This document shows positions 30,995 to 43,742 of a stretch of 64,000 nt of DNA, piece by piece. The number at the start of each line of letters is the position of its first letter. Position 1 is the first letter of the stretch. This DNA is from Citrus sinensis (lineage: Eukaryota > Streptophyta > Magnoliopsida > Sapindales > Rutaceae): the NCBI RefSeq assembly GCF_022201045.2, contig NC_068558.1, forward strand, positions 45,597,001 through 45,661,000, read 5' to 3'. The notes beneath the pieces are model-generated. The model saw only the letters and a list, made by a program, of their open reading frames with translations, did not search any database and was not told the origin of the DNA. Made by a program: the position numbers and the translations under genes.

Positions 30995-31307
30995 TGATAG
31001 ATTTTTGCTCCTTCGGTGGATGGATGTTGTTAATATCACTCACTACTACTCAATACTCATCATCACATTCTTCATGACCTTTTGCTTTTCTCTCTCTCTC
31101 CTTTCCAAAGTAGAAAGCTAAACTCTGCTTTATACTCTTTTAACTATCTTGCATCTGTTTCCCCAAGCTCTCTCCGAGCCTATCTCCGAGCCTACTCGCA
31201 TTGTAACTGAACGAACGCAGTATCTAATCTATTAACAGAGTTCAGGTGCCTTCACAGCGCGTGTGCTTCTGTTTAACCCATAAATTAAAATCAGATTGAC
31301 GTGGTTA
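30867..31307 (-). promoter_or_regulatory. Kinesin 5' leader/promoter with (CT)n tract
   Basis: A (GA)n run at 30962-30991 (CT on the sense strand) lies about 100 bp before the ATG. Pyrimidine dinucleotide tracts near the start site are common in plant promoters and leaders. The transcription start itself is not determined. Confidence 0.4.

Positions 31308-31339
<32 letters not shown>
31308..31339. repeat. (AAT)n microsatellite
   Basis: About ten uninterrupted AAT/ATA units upstream of the kinesin gene. Confidence 0.9.
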
Positions 31340-31340
<1 letters not shown>

Positions 31341-31823
31341 CGAGCCTATTTTATTTTATTTTATTTTTCACCCACTTCTTTGGATCCACATCAATCCCCT
31401 TCAAAAATGGTTCGTCTACCGCCACTCTTCTCTTAATCACTCTCCAAAGTGTATTTATAAAATAATTTTCTAAAATATCTTAATAATAAAGTTGTTTTAA
31501 TACTTTTTTTTTTTTTAAATCTTATAAAAACCATCTCAATTTAGTCAAAGTTTTTAAATTCTGCCGGCTCCCAATTAAATTGGTCGTGTTCAATATTTAG
31601 GTAATGTCGTGCTCAGCTTTTAAATAGAGATGCCTCCATTTATATTGTTCAAAATTCAAAAAAAAAAAACATAAGGTTGTTTTGTTTGTCCATTTCGTTA
31701 ATTCTCAAGCACATCACGTCACACCAGCCGCTAAATTGTGTATGTTTTCAGTGCGTAACATAAAAATTAATACGTGAATTCAAAAGTTCAAGTTAAGAGT
31801 ATTACTCCCCCCCTCCCCCTACC

Positions 31824-32326
31824 CCAAAACAAAATTTACTCTTTAAATGACCTTTTAAATTGAAATAAGTTTGTAATATTTTAATCAAATCAATCCCTCC
31901 ACCAATAAAATGACAATTTTAGCATTTCTCTCTCTTCAATAATAATGACATAAAAAATAATATTGATATGACTTTTCAAATAAAAAATCACAATTGATTA
32001 TAGTATCACTAAATGACTTTTTAAATGAGATTTTATTATTTATTTGAAGAGTCATATAAACAAAAAAAATTCCAAAAGACTCTTTAAATGAAACTTTTCA
32101 AATAAGATTGTCCTTCTCTCTTCAAGATTGCAGATAGAGACATATTATATTATTTGAAGAATAAAATTTTAAGGGTCTTTTGAAGTTTTTAATTTAGTAT
32201 TATATTATCTTTACCTCATCATTCTTAAAAAGAGAGAAATGTTATAATTGTTTTCATATTGGTGGAGGAAAAAAATTAATTAAAATAATATAAATTTATT
32301 TTTATTTGAAGAGTTTTTTTTTTGGA
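31824..32326. mobile_element. MITE-like inverted-repeat element
   Basis: The left arm (about 31824-31945) and the reversed right arm (about 32225-32326) share blocks such as TTACTCTTTAAATG/AACTCTTCAAATA, CCTCCACCAATA and ACATTTCTCTCTTT in the same order. The element is about 500 bp with no coding capacity. I could not fix the exact ends or a target duplication. Confidence 0.55.
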
Positions 32327-34539
32327 AGAAAACTTACTTTTTCACACTTATATTTACCATATAAGCAAATAAGTATTTGGAAAAAAAAATTGAAGAGAGG
32401 GAAGTATTATCTCATTTGAAAAAACTCATTAAAAGAGTGTTTTGGAACTCTTTTTTACTTATGTATGTCTTATTTACTTCGTACTTGGTGACTTCAAGAG
32501 GACAAAAAGACAATATCAAGTTGCAAAAATCTATATGTACATAGATACTTATGCTTAATTTGTAATATTAGGGGGACTTACTTAGAGCATCACCCAAAAA
32601 AATAAAAATAAAAACTCTTCATATGTGTGATTGTATTCAGGGTTTGAAACACCTTCAATTTTATAGCCTATCATTATTATTAAATCATACCAACCTAATT
32701 TTTATTGGAATGAAGTTATCTATACTATAAAAACTACTCTAAACAATTATTTTAATAGAATAATTTATTATAAAAATATTTATCATATAAATTCTATTAA
32801 GGACAATTTATTGCGAGCCAATATAATTTAATTACTTTAAACACTCATATATCACAACTATTATTCAATCTATAATTTTTTCACTTTAATCCCTAAAAGA
32901 TTTATTTATAACTTTTTAAGCAAAACTTAACCACAAGAGTTGGAAGAATGAGTTCGCGGTCTTTTATTACTTAATTCCATTTCTGAATGGATTACTTATT
33001 TTACTTTTTCCACACTTGTAAGTTGATTTTAGTCTAAATTCAATTTTGATGAATCTCCGAAATGGGGCATTTTGGTGGGATTGGAGATTTGCTATACCCG
33101 AACAGAATTCTGGCAATTCGAGATGATCATATATTATTTTAAACAAAATGCTATTCAATGTAAATTACCAAAAATAATTTAAGGAAACTTTGTTGCTTGT
33201 TATATGGAAGTACATTCGAGAACTTAGGCTTATTTAAAAAAAAAAAAATCATGAACTTAGACGGACCGCGAAGATGTGAAAATAATTCATTCTAGTAAAT
33301 TGAAAGATTTTGTTATGAAATAGTAAACCAAATTCATGAATTTCAACTTTTTGATGATAATGGCTAAGTTTTGAAGCCAAGAAAGAGAGCGAAAAATTTG
33401 CCACTCACCAATACATTCTTAACGAAGCAAAAAGTTCATTTGAAAGTTAACATTTTAGCTAGTAAACTAATATATCAAACAGTTAAAAAGAAAATGACCA
33501 TTTTATTGGATTGGTAAAGTGTAGCTTTCAGTAAGTGGAAACGGTTGGTGAAAACGGTTACCAACTTTTTTTCCCCCCCTCTATATAGGACCATGATGAT
33601 CCAATTAACCAAATGCCATTAAGACATCACGATCTTGCGATTTAAGTAAAGAGATTTTTGCAATTCTCTTTTTTATCACTTGGGAGTCATTTTTTTTTTT
33701 AAATTGCGTGATATTGCATAAAAAAATTGATTTTCCATATTTAATTTTGTTGTACCGTTTAATTTCACTTTTGATATCAAATTAGTAACACAGAAATATT
33801 TTCTCAATTGCAAGTACCATTTAACAATCTTATTATTCAACATTCAATGTTGAATTGACAGTATTGTGTAGAAGAAATATAACTTGATCATGGAAAAATG
33901 GGGCTACTTATCTCCGTTCCATAAGTTTGATTTTTTTTAAAAAAATATTCAAAATCTATTAGAATTTATTTTACACAAATACTACATTTTCAATAATTTA
34001 ACAAGTAAAAAGGGGGTTTCAATATTTTGAAATAAAAATAAACAAGTTTTTTTTTTTTGTCATATACAATATCATCACAAAAGAGATTAAATATATTCAT
34101 TTAATCAATAAATTTAAATTAAATATAATGATATGTTAAGCTAAGACAACAATATTTAATGTTAAATTCATTGGAAAGTTTCACAATTATTAAATGAATA
34201 CTATTAAGAGCTCATTTATGAATAATGCATCTAACAACACAAAACACTTCGAATTCAAAACTATTAAATCATCAGTCTCATCCAAATCATTCAGTTGATT
34301 AGACTTAGCACATAGGCAGGAATCAATAAAGCTTCCACAAGGGGGGCCAAAAAAAATAAAAATAAATAAATAACGTTTCAATAAAGCTTTATTAAATTAA
34401 TCAAACGGTGAGACGAAGGGATTGTTTCTCAAAATTGGAGGGCATATGTGACCATTCATTCTCTTGGTAGCTTCAACGTTCAAAAAATTCAAATCGACGG
34501 TATGGTACCAAACCTAATAGGTTCGGGAGACGTCGAGAG

Positions 34540-34715
34540 GCCCACGTGGCGCGTCTTTCTTGGGACCCACTTCACGGGCACTCGGCAGGCTTTCAATATT
34601 TTATTCGCCAAGTTCGAGTCTAAATCACATAACGGCCTTTTAGATAAATTTTATAACGGGCAAATCAGAAGCTGCCATCTCGTCCACAGTGATCGGACTG
34701 ATCGCCACGTGGCAT
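34540..34715. promoter_or_regulatory. Two palindromic G-box (CCACGTGG) sites
   Basis: CCACGTGG at 34542-34549 and GCCACGTGGC at 34704-34713, about 160 bp apart in an island clearly richer in GC than its surroundings. G-boxes of the ACGTGGC form bind bZIP/ABF factors. The nearest gene starts are several kb away, so a promoter role is uncertain. Confidence 0.35.
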
Positions 34716-34869
34716 GTTTTTGTTCATATTTTTGAAGCCACCGTCCGCTTAAGACTTTTGCGCGGAAAGAATCCTTCCACCGGTCATGCTCAGACCTACA
34801 CGCACTTTATAGCGCGTGCATTACACCGGAAGGCGAAAGCCAAACATGGAATGAACTCTGGTGTATCTG

Positions 34870-35640
34870 GCACTGTTACATTGTATTAGCTATATTGTAT
34901 CGTAGTGTATTATATTGAGTTATAATGTAATAATATAATGTTTAGTATACGATGGACTGTATTATATATTATATTATTTTGTAGTAATACCTTATATAAT
35001 TTATTAATATTTTATTTTTATATTATTAATTTTTAAATTAATTATTGAATAATTTTTTATGTTGATTTTTATAACCTTAAATTAATTTAATAATTAATAT
35101 AATATTAATTTTACTAAAATTTTCAATTTAATCATAAATTAATTTTCATTTATTAATTTCAAAAATAACTATTTGATTTAATTTTTTAATTTAGAATTTT
35201 AGTTTATGAATGATTAAATAATTAAAATACTTTTTACATATTTAAAGTAAAATGATTTTATATAATAAAATTAAAGTAATGTATTATCATTTATTTATTA
35301 AATATTTAGGTTTATTGGTATTTTATATTATCATTATTTAAATTAAATTTTATTTAAAATAAATATGAATAAATATTTAAAATTTTTAAATTTATCATAA
35401 ATTATTGAATAATAAAAGTAAAATGATTAAATTTAGAATATAAACAGCATTTTAATACAATGCAACTTAAACTCTATTCCTTCATGGGCTTATTTTATGC
35501 TCATTTCATTGTATTAGGTACCTTTTAAACATAGCATAATACAATTAAAAATTACAGCTAAATATAGATTTGTACAAAAACATAGTTTTAATGTAATATA
35601 ATACAATGAAATATAAATTACCAAACACACCCTAACTGAA
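34870..35640. repeat. Very AT-rich block, probable transposon remnant
   Basis: A long TA-dominated stretch ending with an ACCAAACACACCCTAA-type sequence, like the termini of many plant DNA elements. No matching left terminus or target duplication was found. Confidence 0.3.
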
Positions 35641-36918
35641 TTCATTTTCATTTCCTTCATGGACAAGACGTTAACAGACAAAAATTGAACATAAGATTAC
35701 GGAGAAGATTCAAAATAAAATTATAATCCTGGCATCTTGATATGTGTAACTTAAAGTTGAAGCATGGTTGATTGTTCAGTGTGATTGGGAAATAAATCAC
35801 TTTCAGAAGTAAATGGAATTTGCATAATCACTAGTGATTCTTCATAATTGCTGTAACCGAAGCCAAAAAGTAGTTAATTGTTAAACCATAATTGCAAATG
35901 ACAATTAAAGGAAGATAATGGCAGGCTTAAACATTTCAGGGCCAAAAGTTTAATGGATTGCTAATTACTTTTTTCCTTTTTATCAATTATAACGTTTCAC
36001 ATGTTGAGTGAACCCACAGCTATGCTGATGCTGGCTCTTTAACATGATTATATTCATGGATTTACAATTTTAAGTGCACATCACTTTCTTTCTAGTACAG
36101 GAATCTGCACACTCATGCCATGAAGGTGGCAAGCCCACATCATATATATAAAAGAACCCACATGCGTCATCTTAATTCTTATCCACACACACCAGTAATA
36201 ATTAATATCTATACAGTAAACAACCTATTGTATTGTGTATTCATCTTTTTAACCACTTTCGTTGGGTTTTGGGTTAGGTAAGGAATGTTTTAATCAAAGG
36301 AACTTGACAAGTGTAGCCAATAAAAATGTCTCTTTGACAAACTAGACTATACACAATTGTTATTTATTAATGTACTCGTAATCTCGGCACCACTTTATTT
36401 TCCTTTATTTTTTTTTCTTTTTTTACACTATGGAGTATGGAATGGAATAGTGAGCAGCAAAAGGTACAAGCAAATTATGGCCATTTTTGTTTATTTCTTG
36501 GGGCACAACTGTTCACATTTGGCAGTCTAGCCGTGGACCAAAAGGAAAGACAAAAGAAGATTGCCGTTTACTGCCCACATAGTAAACGAATCAGTAGTGT
36601 CCATGTTAATTGCAAAGTTAAAAAGCAACCACCATCATTATCATTATTATTATTAGTGTTACTTGTTAGCTGGCTGGAATTGTAAAGACTAAAGAGTTTC
36701 TTAATGTCAATTTCCCTTCTTTTTTTTTTTTATGTGAATCGGAGTCCCATCTGGAAAGCAAATGCCAGCATCCTCTAACCACACTTACAGTTATAAAATC
36801 TTAAGGCAAATCTTAGTCTCATGTTGGGAAGTACATTAAAAAAAATTCAAGTCTTGAATCTTGATTTTCAAGAATTAGAAAGTTTGTTAAGGAAACAAAC
36901 TCTGCATTAGGTAGTCTT

Positions 36919-36936
36919 CCCCCCCCCCCCCCCCCC
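36919..36936. repeat. Poly-C tract
   Basis: Eighteen consecutive C residues in the spacer. Confidence 0.9.
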
Positions 36937-38739
36937 AAGTATCCAAAGTTAAGTGCCGGTTGTTATACTTCGTTAGAATGTTTGTTATATTTTTTTAATC
37001 TAAATTAAAAATAAAGTAATATCAACGTAAAATAATTGTAGAAAGATCATGATAGCTTTAAAAAAAAAATTAAAAAAAAAAAAAAACAAATGGGGCAACG
37101 CAACAAGCATTCACGAAAATCATGAAACAATTGCACTCTAAGCATCGTTTAATGACTCCATAGAATGCTGCCCACCAAACACATGATGAGAGTTGAAAGG
37201 GCGGTCCTTTTGCCCCTCACATTCCTTTTCCCCCGTCCCCTCTACTTATTTTGCGGTACCTGCAGCACATTTTGTTTCTGATATTTTCAGCAACATCCAC
37301 AAAAAATCATCTTATGATCACAATAAATCAGTCAGTGATTGACTGATCGGGTCTGTTAATTGTCTTTAATGTTACAATGAGAATATGAAGCTCAAGGGAT
37401 TGCCTTTCTTGGCCTATGAGTTGTCAATTAATTGGCACGCCTCCTTTATTAGGACACTTATTACTTGCAATGGGACGGAAATATAGAGATGATTTTTCTA
37501 ATCAAAGTCCATTTTTTAATAGTGGGCTTTTTTTTTTGTGGGGTATACTATTAAAGGACAAAATAATTGAATTCTATTATGGGGTAAGAACTTAAAAATC
37601 AACATGAATGATGTCCCATTTATCGGTGCGAGAATGGAAAAAAAAAAGGCTGAAAGAAAATGAGTAATTAGTTTTAGTCAAGTTGCTTGTAAAAGAAAGA
37701 GCTGCTAGTAAATTTAAGGTCTTTAAATTTAGACAACTCAAGATGCTATTGCTAGAGGTCTAAAGCCCAGGGCTTAAAAAATGTGAAGTAATGTGAGGGA
37801 ATCCGAGATACACCTTGTCCACAGAAATGACCGGGTGATCTTAGAGATGAAATTACTGCTCATTTCCAATTTCCAAATCCGGAATCTCCATGTTAAATTC
37901 TTTATGGAATTCAACCTCTCCAACATCCGCAGAGAATTCCAACATGGTTAAACGGTCATTGTTTACTGAAGCGACAGCTTACCCAATTTACTCCACTCCC
38001 ATCAATTGTGCAAGTAGAAAGAACCAGAAATTTTTTCTCACAATTCATTAATTTTCTTTGCAAGGCAAACTGACAAGTACATTTTATCCTTCAAGTTATA
38101 ATTCACGCTCATTTGTTCACGGAAAAAATATATATATTTATACTAGCGCAGTTCATATAATAGCCTAGAACGTGCAGCACAAAGCAAACAACCTGATGGC
38201 TATCAACAAAAGCATCAAGCCCATCCATAGCCATAGGCAATTGTAATCCGAATGCAACTCAATTCTCAAGTTCCCAAAAAAGTCTACACATAAAGCCGTC
38301 CAATAAAGCCGTCCAACAACTCTTAACACCTATACAAAACAAGATAATTGAGCAGTCAAGGGACACCTACTTTTCCTAATCTGAATGCAAGTGTGGAAAG
38401 GAGGACAAAACATCACTACAGACAGTGGTGAAGTTCCCATTATTACAAAATCACTAAGAAAAATGTAGTATCTTTGAATGTCCAGGGTTTACCCAATTTT
38501 CGTCATTATCCCAGTCAGTATAATAGAATTGTCACCATCCGTCAGGGAAACTTTGATGAGGATGGTGACTAAGTTATCGTTGAATAGAGCTAAAATCTAC
38601 CAGAAACAGTTGTGATACACCACCTTCTTGAAACTGCAATCATCACCACAGAATGCATGGCTGTTTCAAGTGGCCATTTCATGTCAGGGAAGAAATATTG
38701 TTGAATGCTATATATCTTCAATTTGTAAATAACTCATCT

Positions 38740-41529
38740 TCACAATGTGTGAGGCTGTGGATCGGGTGGGAAATAAGAAACAAGAAATCTGTGAATCATC
38801 TCAAAGCTGGTGAATGTGATAACAGCAGCCGGTGTGGTCCTCAGAAGGTTGGTTGCACAACCACGGTAAAATCCCGGGAGACCTTCTTGCTGAAATACTT
38901 TCTTAATGCAATCAACCACGCCAGAATAACGCTTTTCAGAATGGTGGCCCTGTTCTTGAAGTCTTGATCGTACCACCTACATAATATAACGATAATTCAT
39001 TCTGTTACTACTTTTGTTGGCTAGCATTAAAGTGACCAAAGATTCTCGGTTGAATCATGGTAAAAATCCTACTCAAATTGGTGTGATAAGATTATCTAGA
39101 AACGGCTCAATCGGATATCTTATGCTAGATTTCTATATCTATATGTACTGAAGAAGGAGTATTGGACGAGTGTAGGGGCATTCTGAAGAGTCAAAAAGAA
39201 AATATCAGTTTTAAGATATATGCAGAATGTAGTTGGCCTCTATAAATCCTATATTGATCTTAAAAGAGATCCAAGGAGATGACGCGATAGTCATCGAAGA
39301 GTTCTAACGTATGGTTCTAGGAGTAATTCTAAAATAATGATATTGTGAGAAAAATACAGTACCTAAACCCAGGGCAAAGGTATAAACATGTCATCATGCT
39401 TTAAATTCAATTTGATTGGTGACTAAACCATCATCAGATCAATGTAAAATAGAAATTCCAACATCTTGACAGAAAAATTTTAAGTTATAATATCTATTCG
39501 ATATCGTACCTCATGTGGATAAGTCAACGTCGAAGCAAATATTTTGGAGACTGATGAGGCAACCGCAACATCACGCGCGCTCAGTTTATCCATTGAGGTG
39601 TTACCTGATATTACCACATCCAATTAAAATGAGAATTCTCTTAGATAAGTTCACTAATCAAATGAAAAAAAAAAATTACCTTGATCAGCCAAATGCATTT
39701 TGATTTTCTCATATGTGGGAAACTGAATGGCAACATGACTGATACCAGCCAAGGCAGGAACAAGACCACTGTGCATCACAGAGAATATCACATGCATCAG
39801 TGAATTCAGTTTCTCAACAAAGTAGAAGCTTACGATCATGGTTCAAAACTAACGAATGACAAAACAAAACCTGTACAACCCGCGAATACCCTCCTCCTGA
39901 GCTATTCTACTCAAGGCAGAAAGTGTACTTCTATATGGCACCACACCTGCTTTCATTCCTTGAGTCTGCTTAAGGACAAGGGAAAAAATGAGATTGCTCA
40001 AAGCTTCAATTCTTTCATTGGGTAATCATATATGCACATGATAAGCTAAATAACATTAAAAGAAAGAACAATGCCAATTTTTTTTCACAGCATCAAGCTG
40101 TCCTGCCAGCTCATCACATCAATGTATGACCATTGGAGAGACCAACTTATTGATACCACTTAAAGCAATGTTTGGTCATCTGAATTTTCTTAGACAAATG
40201 CAAGCTGGATTTCTTTTTGAGTGAGAACTGTCGAATGAATTAGCTATTAGATTTCTTTTCATAACATATCAGTACATGCAAATATAAACCCCCCCCCCCC
40301 AAAAAAAAAACACAGAAACTTGGTACGAACTTGCAGTCTTGTCTTTACAACCCAAAGAGGATTGGTAGCAATGGTTGTTGCAGCACCAGCAACAGCAGCA
40401 GCTATCACGTTAGCGCCCACAGACAGATGATGATTCTTATCTGCATATGCACCAAGCAGATAAAAGTAACAAAATTACAAAAAGGATACAGCAATGTGAT
40501 GAGTCAAAGGAAAGAAATAAAAAAAAAAAAACGTAAATCACAAATTTGTCAAGATCCATTATGAAAACAAAGGGTCTTCATCTAACCTTCACTGCACAGG
40601 AAACTTTTGAGCTGCTCGTACATTGTAAAATAAACCTGCAAAGATTAACACATCAGATCAATTGCAAACCAAGCAAAGACAGTTCTGCAATCTATCAAAA
40701 CAAGCAAGCAAAAGACATTAGCAGTAAAGAAAATAGTTGCAAGTTTAATTAACAATATCGAAAGATAAAATTTTATAACCCATTTAAACTAACAAGAATT
40801 GACTGCATCTCTTTGGGAATCAATACTACTAATTGACTTAATGAATTCCTCAGTTAAATCTATCCAGTGACCCCAAGAAAAAAAGAAAAAAAGAAAGAAA
40901 GAGAGGGAGCATCTAAACCAGAGAAAGCCATAACTCACCGCCCAGTTAGGAAGCAATGCAAGCACTGTGGGAGAGAGGCCACGGTACATACCACGCAACC
41001 CCTCTTTTTGAAATATTTGCTCCAAACTACCAACTATCAGACTACCTGAACAGACAGAAAGAAACATTCAATCTATTACACAAAAAAGCACAATTTAATT
41101 TCAATTTGGCAGCCTGCAGAAGATTTGGCAAAAGGCAGTACGTATGGCATACCTTTAACAGTTCCATTCGTGAGCTTTGGCAGCCCGTGAACCTGAAGTC
41201 TCGTCTTTATAACATCTAGTGGACAAACAAACGTAGCAGCGATAATCCCTGTGCCATATTCACAAAGTCAAACAATCGTTTAGCCCAAAATGGCAAATTA
41301 AAAGAGTCATAATCAATAGCCAAAAAATCTACCGATACTTGAACTCGGCTAAAACAAAAAACAGATTCCAAAATTCCGTATAATTCTCATTTCATCGATT
41401 TTCTTATCAGCTAAGCAGAAGAAATGAAAACAAGAATACCATAAAAAAAAACAACCAACCAGCAGCGGCACCGGCGCCGGCATTGCAGAGGATGCCCTTG
41501 GAGTTAGGGGCATGAGAGTCGTTGGGCAT
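38740..41529 (-). CDS. NDT1: NAD+ transporter, mitochondrial carrier family
   Basis: Solute carrier of six membrane helices that imports NAD+ by exchange with ADP/AMP; the Arabidopsis match (NDT1, At2g47490) is placed in an organelle inner membrane. Nine exons: 41529-41460, 41248-41153, 41045-40939, 40635-40587, 40440-40331, 39965-39871, 39768-39680, 39604-39510, 38976-38740; 948 nt, 315 aa (NDT1 is about 312). The three carrier repeats show their signatures PLDVIK (33-38), PLWVVK (135-140) and PHEVVR (235-240), each followed by the usual glycine-rich second half ([27 protein letters not shown]). The repeat-1 to repeat-2 stretch [16 protein letters not shown] is typical of the NAD/pyrimidine-nucleotide carrier branch. 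There is no transit peptide. It is the next gene upstream of the kinesin on the same strand. Confidence 0.95.
40289..40300. repeat. Poly-C run next to poly-A in NDT1 intron 5
   Basis: About twelve C residues followed directly by about ten A residues, inside the intron between 40441 and 40586's neighbour exons on the 3' side (just before exon 5 ends at 40331 on the sense strand's downstream intron). Confidence 0.75.
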
Positions 41530-42093
41530 TTCGAGAATCCGAACAAATACAATGAATCTGAGAAGATACGGCGGCGGCGGCGACTAAAGCAGAGAATAAT
41601 TTAAAGGAGTCCTCTCTCGAGAGGGCGATCGCAGTGGACCAGAGTCGCATGGCCAGATGGTATAGCTGCGTTTTACTTGTGAGTGAGTCAGTGAGTCGAA
41701 TCGTCAAGTTAGGGTTCGGGCAATCGATCTTGTTTAAATGGTATCGATAAGATTAAGGCAAAGAGGGAGGCTTTAAGTCGCCATGATATTTGGGGAAGTG
41801 AGGATTATCGTTATATCCCTTTTTTTCTTTTCCCCGTGTGGAAAATGTCGAGGCTTTTGTTGCGTTTCATTTCATTTTTCAGCTCTCTCAACTGGCGGAC
41901 GATTCGCCACAGCTGGTCCCATGAACCAAAAATAATAATTTAATATTAATAAAAGTCCTTGTAAAGTTTTTAGTGGAAGAATTTTCCCGGAAGGCTGCTC
42001 CAATAATTTCTTTGACGGCCTATTTTGTCGCTTTTCAGAATGCTTATTTGTGTGCCGTGAGTTGTGGCTCATGTGCAACTAATTCAAGGAAAT
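41530..42093. promoter_or_regulatory. NDT1 leader/promoter side
   Basis: GC-rich leader-like sequence at 41.53-41.72 kb directly upstream of the ATG, then AT-rich sequence. The start site is not determined. Confidence 0.35.
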
Positions 42094-42903
42094 GAAAATT
42101 ATATTTCACCATTTTTATTTTATTTTATATTTATTTAATTATTATAAAATTTTAATATGTATTTTGTATTATTTTTTTATATTTGTACTAATTAGTCATT
42201 TTTATATTAACACTATTAAATAATTTTAATAAAATAATAATTTTAACCCTAAATAAATTTAAAAAATTATTTTATCTTATAAAAATTTTTAAAATTAAAA
42301 ATTATAATCATAAAAATATCCCTAAATTTAATTAAAATTAAATCTCAAATAGAGGTGCTCAACTGATTTTTACTAAATTTAGATTTTACAAAATTTTAAT
42401 AATTATTTTTATTAAAAATTATAATTTTAATTTTTTTTAATAAAAATAAATGAATTTATTTATTAAACATTTATAATTTTGTAAAATTTTATTAAAATAA
42501 GTGAATTTATTTCTTAAAAGAATAAATCCTAATATTTTAATAATTTAGGGGATTTTTATTAAATCCTAAAATTTTGCAATTATTTTTATAATTATAATTT
42601 TATATTAAAATAATTTTTATTAAAAATAAAAATTCTAATTTTGGGATTTATTTTTATTAAATTTAGGGATTTTTTATCATTATAATTTTTTTTTTATTTT
42701 TTAAAGTTTTTATAAAATAAAATAGTCTTTTAATTTATTTGGGGGTAAAATTATCATTTTATTAAAATTATTTAATAATGTTAATACAAAAGTGACTAGT
42801 TGATACAAATGTAAAAAGAAATGTGGTGCAAAGTACATGTTAGAATTTTGTAGTGGTTGAATGAACATAAGGTAAAATAAAGGTGTTGCAATGATAATTT
42901 CCC
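42094..42903. mobile_element. Foldback-type, MULE-like element with long inverted arms
   Basis: Flanked by an identical 11 bp duplication TTCAAGGAAAT (42083-42093 and 42904-42914). The left arm (about 42094-42360) and the reversed right arm (about 42640-42903) align almost end to end, with matching blocks such as ACTAGTCA/ATTAGTCA and TATTAAATAATTTTAATAAAAT. Size 810 bp, no coding frame. An RNA across it would fold into a hairpin with arms of about 260 bp. Confidence 0.8.
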
Positions 42904-43506
42904 TTCAAGGAAATAATATAAGAAAAAGGCACTTATGTACTTTATCATATATTATATTGAAATTTATATTTTTTATAAATTAAAATATATTTACAATAAA
43001 TTTATATTATTTATAAAAAAATATAAATCAATAAAAATATTTATTCTTTTGTGACTTATAATCCAACTTCTTAAATGGAGTATGATAATTTTTAATATTT
43101 TACATGTAAATAATATAAATTTAACAACCTAATAATTTACATGAGTATTGTCTCATAAAGATATTATGTAAGTTTAATTAAAGGTTAATAATCATGCTAA
43201 TAAAATAGAATTGACAATTTAGAAACAATCAATTTTGTATAACATAAAAACGAATATTGAAGTTAAAATAAATTTTTGGTATTTTATGTTTAAGGGTAAA
43301 ATAATCAATTTGATTTTAGGCTAAAGCAATCTTAGTAATTAAATATAAAAAAAACTAAGTCACAAAAAAATTAAGATATCACAAAAACTAATTAAATTTT
43401 TTAAAAAATAATGTGAACTTTTTGTAATTATTTTTTAAAAGTGGGATAGATTTACATTATTTATGGGGTGGAAATAATCATCACCCTAAATTTATATATT
43501 TTTGTT

Positions 43507-43742
43507 CGAGTTAATTTCAAATTACCTCTTGTAAAATGATAATTTTCAAATTATCTTCTAAACTATTACAAGTTTCCATTTACCCTATTTTTATTTTTTT
43601 TAAAGAGAAAATTGAGGACATGTTGATAAAAAAAAATTTTATTCTTCTCAATAAAATTAGGAGATAAATTAAAATTTATAATAATTTGGTAGTTACGTTA
43701 AAGATTATCATTTCACCATAGGGATAATTTAAAATTAATTTT
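43507..43742. mobile_element. Small inverted-repeat (MITE-like) element
   Basis: The left end TTAATTTCAAATTACC...AAATGATAATTTTCAA pairs with the reversed right end TTAATTTTAAATTATCC...AAATGATAATCTTTAA over about 40 bp. No target duplication fixed. Confidence 0.5.

Larger units (their letters stand above)
31340..38100. other. Gene-poor AT-rich spacer
   Basis: No coding gene recognised in nearly 7 kb. It holds a MITE-like inverted repeat (31824-32326), a GC-richer island with two G-boxes (34.5-34.9 kb), a very AT-rich block at 34.9-35.6 kb and a poly-C tract (36919-36936). Frames at 34448-34735 and 36437-36685 show no known motif. Confidence 0.5.

Noticed and set aside
34448..34735. 95-codon frame in the G-box island
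   Set aside because: No motif and no plausible start context; the region looks regulatory or repeat-derived.
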